Positions 1 through 4,540 of a DNA stretch of 6,754 bases are shown one piece after another (position 1 is the stretch's first letter; each line of letters begins with the position of its first letter). This DNA is from Acidimicrobiales bacterium (GTDB lineage Bacteria > Actinomycetota > Acidimicrobiia > Acidimicrobiales > Palsa-688), in assembly GCA_030039575.1 (NCBI GenBank), contig JASHVH010000206.1:1-6754 (forward strand), given 5' to 3'. Below the pieces are notes generated by a model that was given only the letters and a program-made list of their open reading frames with translations, had not been told where the DNA came from and searched no databases. Both the position numbers and the translations under genes were made by a program.

Positions 1-65
1 AGTGCCCGGACGGCGTCATCATCCAGGCTGGCGTCGAAGATGACCATGACCTCATAGGGCCGCAT
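1..65 (-). CDS. rpsF: 30S ribosomal protein S6, N-terminal fragment
   Basis: Only the first 21 codons lie in the window; the gene runs off the left edge. The translation starts MRPYEVMVIFDASLDDDAVR, the characteristic first beta strand of ribosomal protein S6 (the RxYExMxI pattern). S6 binds 16S rRNA in the central domain of the small subunit together with S18. I chose the ATG at 65 because the minus strand carries a purine-rich stretch (AAAGGTAGGTGAG) ending about 7 bases before it. An in-frame GTG at 77 sits inside that stretch and is a less likely start. In many actinobacteria rpsF heads an rpsF-ssb-rpsR-rplI operon, which would lie beyond the window. Identification rests on about 20 residues plus conserved gene order. 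Confidence 0.87.
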   Translation of the reverse strand, partial: MRPYEVMVIFDASLDDDAVRA

Positions 66-100
66 AAGGCGGCTCACCTACCTTTCCCTGTGGGCCAGTG

Positions 101-143
101 GACCGGGTTACGCCGGTCACCTGGGCTCCGGACTGTCCGGAGC
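101..143 (-). promoter_or_regulatory. Two adjacent hairpins in the presumed rpsF leader
   Basis: Two perfect dyads lie back to back just upstream of rpsF. The first pairs 101-106 with 113-118 (GACCGG/CCGGTC, 6-base loop). The second pairs 125-132 with 136-143 (GCTCCGGA/TCCGGAGC, 3-base loop). Read on the rpsF strand, the 8-bp hairpin comes first, then the 6-bp hairpin, then the ribosome binding site and start codon. Neither is followed by a T tract, so they do not look like intrinsic terminators. rpsF leaders in many bacteria carry an RNA element bound by the S6:S18 complex for autoregulation. Position fits that role, but I could not confirm the conserved bulge of that family, so the assignment is inference. 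Confidence 0.45.
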
Positions 144-168
144 AGGGCCTAATGTCGCCGGAGCTTAG

Positions 169-237
169 CTTGGCTCGGGTGCCGGTTCGGGGACCGGATC
201 CAGGACCAGCATCTCCGACGTCTGCACCCGAGCCAAG
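169..237 (-). repeat. 14-bp perfect inverted repeat with 41-base loop
   Basis: CTTGGCTCGGGTGC at 169-182 is perfectly complementary to GCACCCGAGCCAAG at 224-237. The 41-base loop contains a smaller dyad (CCGGT at 182-186 with ACCGG at 193-197), which shares one base with the main stem. A 14-bp perfect stem is unlikely by chance in so short a spacer. It lies about 100 to 170 bases upstream of the rpsF start and could be the 5' domain of a structured leader, a small RNA or a protein-binding site. There is no U tract after it on either strand. Confidence 0.6.
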
Positions 238-413
238 GTTTGCACAGGCGGCACTATCCAATTGTGCGACTGCCATGGTAGCTGACGTCCGCGATCGTTC
301 CATCGCAGGCAAGCGTGACACCGATCAGTGACCATAACCGTCGCGGCCGGTTCCGGAAGGCGCCGTGCGAACCGCCCGGCGGCCCGTTGTCGCTAATGTT
401 CGGTACCACTGGC

Positions 414-500
414 GACCATCCTGCTGGTGGCCATCCCGGCAAGTGGCCATCGCGGCTAGCGGCCATCCTGCTGGTGGCCATCCCGCTGGTGGCCACCCGG
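414..500. repeat. 15-16 bp tandem repeat downstream of panB
   Basis: Six units beginning GRCCAYC start at 414, 429, 445, 461, 476 and 491, a spacing of 15, 16, 16, 15 and 15 bases. Three units begin inside a TGGCCA palindrome (428, 475, 490) and a fourth TGGCCA lies at 444. A 23-bp block at 416-438 recurs exactly at 463-485, so a 47-bp block appears to have duplicated on top of the short period. The array begins next to the panB stop codon (502-504) and lies downstream of it on the minus strand. The unit length is not a multiple of three, and no gene reads through it convincingly. Confidence 0.7.
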
Positions 501-501
501 C

Positions 502-1377
502 TTAATGGTACGCCTCCTCGGCCGACGGGAAACGGTGCGCCCGGACGTCGGTGGCCCACCGGGCGACAGCTTCACCGGCGAGGCCCTCCAGGTCGGCGTA
601 GCGACGGACAAAACGTGGCGCTCGCTTGCCCCCGAGGCCGACTATGTCGTGGAAGACCAGGACCTGCCCGTCACACTCACCACCCGCACCGATGCCGATC
701 GTGGGCACCGGTACCGATCGTGTTATTTGGGCCGCCAGGTCTTCGGGGATGCCCTCGAGCACGATGGCGAAGCATCCCGCGTCAGCGATGGCTATGGCGT
801 CCTCTACGAGCATCTTGCCGTCGGCCCGGTTGCGGCCCTGGACGCGGAAACCGCCCATAGCGTGCACCGACTGTGGCGTAAGCCCCAAATGGCCCATGAC
901 GGGGATCTCCGCGTCGAGGATGGCCTGCAGCACCTTGAGCCGTTTGGTCCCCCCCTCGAGCTTGACTGCCGTAGCTCCAGCGCGTACCAGGCGGGCCGCG
1001 TTGGTCACGGCTTTGGCGGGGCCCTCGTGATAGCTGGTCCACGGCATATCGGCCACAATCACTTGAGGGGGCCCTGTTCGGGCCACCGCCGCCGTGTGGC
1101 TGACCATGTCTTCCATGGTCACGTGCAGGGTGTCTTCGTACCCAAGCACGACCATGCCCAGTGAGTCACCCACGAGGATTATGTCCACTCCTGCGGCTGC
1201 AGCCACCCGGGCGCTCGGGGCGTCGTAAGCAGTGACCATCACGAGCGGTTCACCACCGTGCTTGCGGTCGCGGATCGCCGGCACACTCAATTTCGGTGCA
1301 CTTCGCTCCGGCAGGCTACGGTCAGCCCGGCCTGCTTCTGGCTCCCCGGCCATGGGGTGCCCATCTGACGAGCTCAT
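502..1377 (-). CDS. panB: 3-methyl-2-oxobutanoate hydroxymethyltransferase (ketopantoate hydroxymethyltransferase)
   Basis: PanB transfers a hydroxymethyl group from 5,10-methylenetetrahydrofolate to 2-oxoisovalerate, giving ketopantoate, the first committed step of pantothenate and CoA synthesis in the cytoplasm. The 291-residue protein shows the full TIM-barrel active site: VGDSLG with Asp71/Ser72 (metal and substrate), VADMPW with Asp110 (metal), VKLEGG with Lys139 and Glu141, GHLGLTPQS with His163, and VLEGIPE with Glu208 (the presumed general base). All family key residues are present. I chose the ATG at 1377 rather than the in-frame start at 1404 because AAGGAG (minus strand, 1383-1388) sits 5 bases ahead of it. 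The first 25 or so residues are a polar, probably disordered extension before the conserved LSVPAIRDRK segment. The gene follows the DUF5318 gene by 88 bases on the same strand. It sits where mycobacteria have ponA1. Confidence 0.97.
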   Translation of the reverse strand: MSSSDGHPMAGEPEAGRADRSLPERSAPKLSVPAIRDRKHGGEPLVMVTAYDAPSARVAAAAGVDIILVGDSLGMVVLGYEDTLHVTMEDMVSHTAAVARTGPPQVIVADMPWTSYHEGPAKAVTNAARLVRAGATAVKLEGGTKRLKVLQAILDAEIPVMGHLGLTPQSVHAMGGFRVQGRNRADGKMLVEDAIAIADAGCFAIVLEGIPEDLAAQITRSVPVPTIGIGAGGECDGQVLVFHDIVGLGGKRAPRFVRRYADLEGLAGEAVARWATDVRAHRFPSAEEAYH

Positions 1378-1382
1378 TTCCT

Positions 1383-1388
1383 CTCCTT
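1383..1388 (-). promoter_or_regulatory. panB ribosome binding site
   Basis: AAGGAG on the minus strand lies 5 bases before the ATG at 1377. It decides the panB start, making the protein nine residues shorter than the open frame allows. Confidence 0.85.
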
Positions 1389-1458
1389 GGTGGTCCAGTG
1401 CCAACCTGGCTTCCGGCCACCTAAGGCAAATGTAGCGGCTTAGGGCTCCTCGTCCGTC

Positions 1459-1473
1459 CCGGCTCTCAGCCGG
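1459..1473 (-). other. Small perfect hairpin spanning the DUF5318 stop codon
   Basis: CCGGCT at 1459-1464 pairs with AGCCGG at 1468-1473 around a 3-base loop. On the minus strand the loop is GAG, and the TGA stop (1466-1468) lies within the loop and stem edge. No T run follows, so it is a weak terminator at most. It could modulate read-through from the DUF5318 gene into panB. Confidence 0.4.
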
Positions 1474-1885
1474 TGGCCACGTCCCCTGTGAGCGAAAAGG
1501 CCTGGGCCAGGTGGTTCCAGGAACAGTTGGGGCAGACCTCCACGACGTAACAGGCGAGGTCCCTACCGGGGCGGGCCAACTTGGCCAACTCCTTCTTGGA
1601 CGCCACGCACCGCCCCGAAGGTGGCAGCCTCTGCCCGAACACGTAGGAAACCAGCCTTACCTTGACCCCTTCACAGATCGGGCAGTCTTCCTGAGACTCC
1701 TCACCTGCGTCGGCAGCGGCCCGGAGGAGCTCGGGGTGGGCGTCGCAGACATCGAGACGCGACAAATGGCCTTTGCGGTACTCGCTCACCACGACGTTGC
1801 GGGCCAAGCGGTAATCCACGTTGCCGAGCACACGCACCGGAGAACCAGCACTTAGGGGTGTCCCGGGCAGAAAGCTCATTGCCAT
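1466..1885 (-). CDS. DUF5318 family protein (Rv0049-like), function unknown
   Basis: The conserved core runs from VDYRLARN (residues 23-30) to CPNCSWNH near the C-terminus and resembles the actinobacterial DUF5318 family, including M. tuberculosis Rv0049. The protein has two CxxC pairs (CPIC at 68-71, CPNC at 118-121) plus further cysteines at 47, 93 and 112. The CxxC pairs suggest a zinc-ribbon-like fold, which is inference. No signal peptide or membrane segment is visible. The start is uncertain. An ATG at 1885 is followed two codons later by another at 1879. A GTG at 1951 would add 22 Arg-rich residues, and a GTG at 1819 would begin right at the conserved core. None has a convincing Shine-Dalgarno sequence; I prefer 1885. 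The gene is divergent from padR, as in mycobacteria. I assign no biochemical function. Confidence 0.85.
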   Translation of the reverse strand: MAMSFLPGTPLSAGSPVRVLGNVDYRLARNVVVSEYRKGHLSRLDVCDAHPELLRAAADAGEESQEDCPICEGVKVRLVSYVFGQRLPPSGRCVASKKELAKLARPGRDLACYVVEVCPNCSWNHLAQAFSLTGDVATG

Positions 1886-2114
1886 AGCGCTACCACGGCC
1901 CCCCAGGTTACCGGGCGAGGCAGATCTTCTCCGAGGTCTCGCGCAGGGCACGTCTACTGGGCATAGAAGGCTGGTGAAAGACGAGGCATGTCGCTTCAGC
2001 GCGCTTTTGGGGTCGGGGCCCGCACTGTCGGGGGGTGGGCCCCTCGGGCTGTTGGGATTGGCAGCCGGTGGCGCGCTGCCGGGGTCTGCATTGGTCGTCG
2101 GGCGAATCGCGCTT

Positions 2115-2137
2115 CGATGTAGCGGACCGATACATCG
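2115..2137. promoter_or_regulatory. Candidate PadR operator (ATGTA-N9-TACAT dyad)
   Basis: CGATGTA at 2115-2121 and TACATCG at 2131-2137 form a perfect 7-bp dyad separated by 9 bases. PadR-family repressors are known to bind dyads with ATGT and ACAT half-sites about 8 to 11 bases apart. The dyad ends 4 bases before the -10 hexamer of the padR promoter and covers the spacer and -35 position, where bound protein would block RNA polymerase. Autorepression by the adjacent PadR protein is the natural inference. Confidence 0.65.
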
Positions 2138-2141
2138 GCGC

Positions 2142-2147
2142 TAATAT
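2142..2147 (+). promoter_or_regulatory. -10 element of a probably leaderless padR-ino1 promoter
   Basis: TAATAT is a 5-of-6 match to TATAAT and fits the TANNNT pattern, in a region that is otherwise GC-rich. Seven bases separate it from the A of the padR ATG at 2155, the usual distance from a -10 hexamer to the transcription start. The mRNA would therefore begin at or next to the start codon, a common arrangement in actinobacteria. No good -35 hexamer is seen at 16 to 18 bases; that position is inside the candidate operator. AAGG at 2149-2152 is too close to the ATG to be a good ribosome binding site, which also favours a leaderless start. Confidence 0.6.
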
Positions 2148-2154
2148 CAAGGCG

Positions 2155-2895
2155 ATGCTCGAGATCGCTGTGCTCGGCCTGCTCAAAGAACAGGACATGC
2201 ACGGCTACGAGCTGAAGAAGCGGTTATCGGACGTCTTCGGCCTGGCCAGCGCCGTCTCGTTCGGCTCCCTGTACCCGGCATTGGCCCGGTTGGAGGCCGC
2301 CGGCGCCGTGTGCGTCGTGAAACCCGAAGGCGGCGAAGCGGCCCACGACAGCCCGCCCGGGCCGGGACGAAGGGCGAGCAGACGGCGGAAGGTGTACAGC
2401 ATCACGACCCAGGGCGCCGAGATGTTCGAGGAACTGTTGGCCGGTAGCCAGAGCGCTGGTGAGGATGACCGCTCCTTCAACCTGCGGCTCGCCTTCGCCC
2501 GGCACCTCCCGCCCGAGGGGCGGCTGGGTTTACTCGAACAGCGCCGCGCCGTCCTCGGTGAAAGGCTGGCCCAGTTGGCGGCCCGGGCGCGCGCCAGGCG
2601 AGACGACCGCTACATGCGGATCTTGGCCGAGCGCCAGCACGAGACGCTCTCGCGTGATGTCTCCTGGCTGGACAGCCTGATCGAAGAGGAGCGGTCCAGC
2701 GCGGCCGTGGGGCAGACAACTGGCTCGCCGGCTGCCTCCCCGGGTGCGCCCGGGACGCTGGGGCAGGCGACTGCGCAGGTGGCGCGGCTGGTCCCCCTGG
2801 CCAGCGCGTCACAACTGCAGCGGACTGCGCGAGGTGTACCAGCACCGGCCGCTACCGAACCCAATAATCCCGAACCAATAAAGGACGGCACGTAA
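2155..2895 (+). CDS. PadR family transcriptional regulator (Rv0047c-like)
   Basis: The 246-residue protein begins with a PadR winged helix-turn-helix (residues 1-90). [10 protein letters not shown] is the first helix, [10 protein letters not shown] the second, and [18 protein letters not shown] the recognition helix. The wing is split by an insertion at about 57-78 rich in Gly, Pro and Arg, followed by the strand KVYSITTQG. Residues 105-180 form the helical, probably dimerising C-terminal domain with many Arg, Glu and Leu residues. Residues 181-246 are a low-complexity Ala/Pro/Ser/Thr tail, probably disordered and not part of the usual family. I start at the ATG at 2155 because the family begins at [10 protein letters not shown]; the frame is open back to 2035 but that part has no homologous look. 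TAA overlaps the ino1 ATG by one base, so the two are co-translated. An operator-like dyad lies just upstream, suggesting autorepression of padR and ino1. The effector is unknown. Confidence 0.93.
   Translation: MLEIAVLGLLKEQDMHGYELKKRLSDVFGLASAVSFGSLYPALARLEAAGAVCVVKPEGGEAAHDSPPGPGRRASRRRKVYSITTQGAEMFEELLAGSQSAGEDDRSFNLRLAFARHLPPEGRLGLLEQRRAVLGERLAQLAARARARRDDRYMRILAERQHETLSRDVSWLDSLIEEERSSAAVGQTTGSPAASPGAPGTLGQATAQVARLVPLASASQLQRTARGVPAPAATEPNNPEPIKDGT
2881..2885 (+). promoter_or_regulatory. ino1 ribosome binding site inside the padR 3' end
   Basis: AAGGA lies 9 bases before the ATG at 2895, within the last codons of padR. With the TAATG stop-start overlap, this supports translational coupling and fixes the ino1 start. 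Confidence 0.75.
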
Positions 2896-3971
2896 TGGGG
2901 AAACTGCGATTGGCAATAGCCGGCGTGGGTAACTGCGCAAGTTCGCTCGTGCAAGGGCTCGAGTACTACCGGGACATTAACCGCGCGGACCATGTCCCTG
3001 GCCTGATGCACGTCGAACTGGGTGGCTACCACGTCGGTGATATTGATGTCGTGGCTGCCTTTGACGTTGATGCCGGAAAGGTTGGTGAAGACGTCGGTAA
3101 GGCGATCTGGGCGGGCCAGAACAACACCGTCAGGTTCGCGAACGTCGGCGACCTTGGTGTGCCCGTCCTGCGCGGCCCGACTCTCGACGGCCTCGGTCGG
3201 TACTACCGGGAACTGATCGAGGAATCGCCCGCCCCGGTGGCCGACGTGGCTGACGCATTAACGAGGTCCAGGGCGGACGTGCTCGTGGCCTATCTCCCGG
3301 TTGGTTCGGACGCGGCGCAGAAGCATTATGCCCAAGCGTGCCTCGACGCAAAGGTGGCATTTGTCAACGCCATCCCCGTCTTTATCGCCAGCGACCCCGC
3401 CTGGGCCGGCAAGTTCACCGAAGCGTGCGTGCCCATCGTCGGCGACGACATCAAAAGCCAGTTGGGCTCGACCATCGCGCACCGCGTACTGGCACGGCTG
3501 TTCGAAGACAGAGGGCTCGTCCTCGACCGCACATACCAGTTGAACTTCGGCGGCAACATGGATTTCAAGAACATGCTGGAGCGGGAGAGGCTGGAGTCGA
3601 AGAAAATTTCCAAGACGCAATCCGTCACCAGCCAGATCGAGCGGGGGATATCATCACGCGATATCCATGTCGGTCCTTCGGACCACGTCGACTGGCTTGA
3701 TGACCGTAAGTGGGCGTACATTCGGCTCGAGGGCCGGAATTTCGGTGACGTGCCTGTGAACATCGAGTTGAAGATCGAGGTGTGGGACTCTCCCAACTCG
3801 GCCGGCGTCGTCATCGATGCCGTGCGGTGCGCCAAGCTGGCGCTCGACCGGGGCATAGGTGGCCCGTTGCTGGGCCCTTCGGCGTACTTTATGAAATCGC
3901 CCCCTTCGCAGTACCACGACGACGTGGCCCACGAGATGGTCGAGGCCTTCATTTCCGGTTCGGGCACCTAG
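2895..3971 (+). CDS. ino1: Inositol-3-phosphate synthase (myo-inositol-1-phosphate synthase)
   Basis: The enzyme converts glucose 6-phosphate to 1L-myo-inositol 1-phosphate with catalytic NAD+, in the cytoplasm. In actinobacteria the product feeds phosphatidylinositol, its mannosides and mycothiol. The 358-residue protein is close in length to the mycobacterial enzyme. The N-terminal Rossmann motif is GVGNCASS (residues 10-17). Family signatures follow: [10 protein letters not shown] (184-193), LNFGGNMDF (216-224), KKISKTQSV (236-244, containing conserved active-site lysines), [15 protein letters not shown] (260-274) and MKSPP (333-337). The frame is intact, with no missing core segment. Its ATG overlaps the padR stop in TAATG, so expression probably follows padR. 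A GC-rich dyad and then hairpin modules with T runs lie downstream. This is a confident assignment from highly conserved motifs. Confidence 0.97.
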   Translation: MGKLRLAIAGVGNCASSLVQGLEYYRDINRADHVPGLMHVELGGYHVGDIDVVAAFDVDAGKVGEDVGKAIWAGQNNTVRFANVGDLGVPVLRGPTLDGLGRYYRELIEESPAPVADVADALTRSRADVLVAYLPVGSDAAQKHYAQACLDAKVAFVNAIPVFIASDPAWAGKFTEACVPIVGDDIKSQLGSTIAHRVLARLFEDRGLVLDRTYQLNFGGNMDFKNMLERERLESKKISKTQSVTSQIERGISSRDIHVGPSDHVDWLDDRKWAYIRLEGRNFGDVPVNIELKIEVWDSPNSAGVVIDAVRCAKLALDRGIGGPLLGPSAYFMKSPPSQYHDDVAHEMVEAFISGSGT

Positions 3972-3973
3972 CG

Positions 3974-3993
3974 GGCCCGGAATGGGGCGGGCC
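3974..3993 (+). terminator. GC-rich dyad just after ino1
   Basis: GGCCCG at 3974-3979 pairs with CGGGCC at 3988-3993 across an 8-base loop, starting two bases after the ino1 stop. There is no T tract, so it could be a weak or T-less terminator or simply an mRNA-end stabiliser. Confidence 0.35.
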
Positions 3994-4034
3994 ATGACGA
4001 GGTACGGTCGCGTGGCCGCCGCATCCACCGGGGC

Positions 4035-4107
4035 GGGCAAAAGTTGTATATTGCCCCCTTTCTGCACGTCTCGCTTTGTGCATTTTTCGACGGGCGCCCG
4101 CCGCAAC
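4035..4107 (+). repeat. 73-bp hairpin module, copy 1
   Basis: This block matches 4171-4243 at 71 of 73 positions. In order it contains the dyad GGGCAA/TTGCCC (4035-4040 with 4051-4056, 10-base loop) followed by CCTTTCT. The dyad TGCAC/GTGCA (about 4063-4082) follows, ending in a T5 run, and last is the palindrome CGGGCGCCCG. It is visibly more AT-rich than its surroundings. Similarity to the second copy continues more weakly for about 28 bases beyond the core. On the plus strand both hairpins precede T runs, so the block may act as a double intrinsic terminator for ino1. It may also be one copy of a dispersed intergenic repeat family. Confidence 0.8.
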
Positions 4108-4113
4108 CGGGTA

Positions 4114-4138
4114 CTTTTAGCCGTTATCCGGATAAAAG
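4114..4138. repeat. Imperfect hairpin following repeat copy 1
   Basis: CTTTTA (4114-4119) pairs with TAAAAG (4133-4138). After a single g/a mismatch, CCG (4121-4123) pairs with CGG (4129-4131) around a 5-base loop. The corresponding tail of copy 2 is diverged and does not keep this exact hairpin. It offers a different one, GTCGG (4244-4248) with CCGAC (4263-4267). Confidence 0.45.
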
Positions 4139-4170
4139 GCCACAACGCGACCGCCGGGCCCTGACCTCGT

Positions 4171-4223
4171 GGGCAAAAGTTGTATCTTGCCCCCTTTTTG
4201 CACGTCTCGCTTTGTGCATTTTT
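4171..4223 (+). terminator. Possible tandem intrinsic terminator in repeat copy 2
   Basis: Two short hairpins (6-bp and 5-bp stems, each with a 10-base loop) are each followed by five T on the plus strand. This is the expected layout for terminating transcripts coming from ino1. On the minus strand the same hairpins are not followed by T, so they would not stop cca transcripts. The stems are short, which lowers confidence. Confidence 0.4.
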
Positions 4224-4243
4224 CGACGGGCGCCCGCCGCAAC
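4171..4243 (+). repeat. 73-bp hairpin module, copy 2
   Basis: Second copy, 136 bases downstream of copy 1 in the same orientation. The two differences are at the end of the first loop (A to C) and in the pyrimidine run, where this copy has an unbroken T5 (4195-4199). The first hairpin pairs 4171-4176 with 4187-4192. The second pairs TGCAC 4199-4203 with GTGCA 4214-4218 and is followed by another T5 (4219-4223). High identity in the core with a diverged tail suggests constraint on the core, gene conversion, or membership in a mobile intergenic repeat family. Confidence 0.8.
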
Positions 4244-4308
4244 GTCGGACTTTAGCTGTTAGCCGACCGATAACCCACGCGCCCGGCCGCTCATTGCAGC
4301 GGCCGCCG

Positions 4309-4360
4309 GCCGGCCAGTCAGCTCACTTAGACGGCAGCCGGTCAGCTCACTTAGGCCGGC
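4309..4360. repeat. Pair of 14-bp direct repeats inside a 7-bp inverted repeat
   Basis: GTCAGCTCACTTAG occurs at 4317-4330 and again exactly at 4341-4354, a 24-base period. The pair is bracketed by GCCGGCC (4309-4315) and its complement GGCCGGC (4354-4360). It could be a paired protein-binding site or the remnant of a local duplication. No gene start lies nearby, since both flanking genes end here. Confidence 0.6.
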
Positions 4361-4476
4361 GGCGGCAGCACGCGGCGGGAGGACCGGACGGGCATCCGGC
4401 GGCGCGGTCGTCCCGGCATCGCCCGGCTGCCGAGCGGGCGGCGGGACCACCGAGGGGACCCCCAACGGGGACACTT

Positions 4477-4526
4477 GGGCTGCACCGGGCTGCACCGGGC
4501 TGCACCGGGCAGCAGCGGGCTGCGCC
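4477..4526. repeat. 10-bp tandem repeat next to the cca stop
   Basis: Five 10-base units run from 4477: GGGCTGCACC three times exactly, then GGGCAGCAGC and GGGCTGCGCC. The array is followed by a run of nine C at 4528-4536, five bases from the cca stop codon. The exact units and the homopolymer are typical slippage-prone sequence, likely to vary in copy number between strains. Confidence 0.8.
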
Positions 4527-4540
4527 GCCCCCCCCCGGCG

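Larger units (their letters stand above)
66..501. other. Gene-free stretch between panB and rpsF
   Basis: This stretch of 436 bases has no convincing coding sequence on either strand. The rpsF-proximal part (about 100-240) holds three perfect dyads, listed separately, and probably contains the rpsF leader. The panB-proximal part (about 414-500) is a short tandem repeat. Between them (about 240-410) I see only a weak promoter-like pair on the minus strand: TATGGT at 331-336 as a -10 candidate, with TTCCGG 16 bases upstream. Its -35 match is poor, so I do not call it separately. Confidence 0.6.
3972..4540. other. Repeat-rich convergent intergenic region between ino1 and cca
   Basis: This gap of 569 bases separates genes that point at each other. 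No frame in it looks like a real gene. It holds a GC-rich dyad just after ino1, two copies of a 73-bp hairpin module, a pair of 14-bp direct repeats inside a short inverted repeat, and a 10-bp tandem repeat ending in nine C. The stretch 4361-4476 is GC-rich with no feature I can name. Confidence 0.7.

Noticed and set aside
414..500. Possible CRISPR-like array.
   Set aside because: Units are adjacent 15-16 bp tandem copies without unique spacers, and no cas genes are present.
254..559. Open frame of 101 codons on the minus strand across the panB-rpsF gap.
   Set aside because: It overlaps the panB 3' end in another frame, runs through the short tandem repeat and has no recognisable family pattern.
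505..1164. Long plus-strand open frame opposite panB.
   Set aside because: It is antisense to an intact panB with all active-site residues; such frames are expected in GC-rich DNA.
2015..2043. GGGGCCC/GGGCCCC dyad upstream of padR.
   Set aside because: Only 7 bp of pure G/C with a 15-base loop, which is common by chance in this composition; no adjoining promoter element was seen.
2035..2154. Longer padR start giving 40 extra N-terminal residues.
   Set aside because: The extra part does not resemble the family. It would run through the operator dyad and -10 element, and PadR proteins begin at the [10 protein letters not shown] helix.
4035..4243. Possible insertion sequence or transposon end pair.
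   Set aside because: The copies are direct, not inverted. No transposase frame lies between them and no flanking target duplication is apparent.
4044..4262. Plus-strand frame in which both 73-bp repeat copies could encode similar peptides (for example APFLHVSLCAFFDG).
   Set aside because: The two copies are read in different frames within any one open frame. There is no ribosome binding site, and the peptide similarity is just the DNA repeat translated. Hairpins and T runs explain the repeat better.
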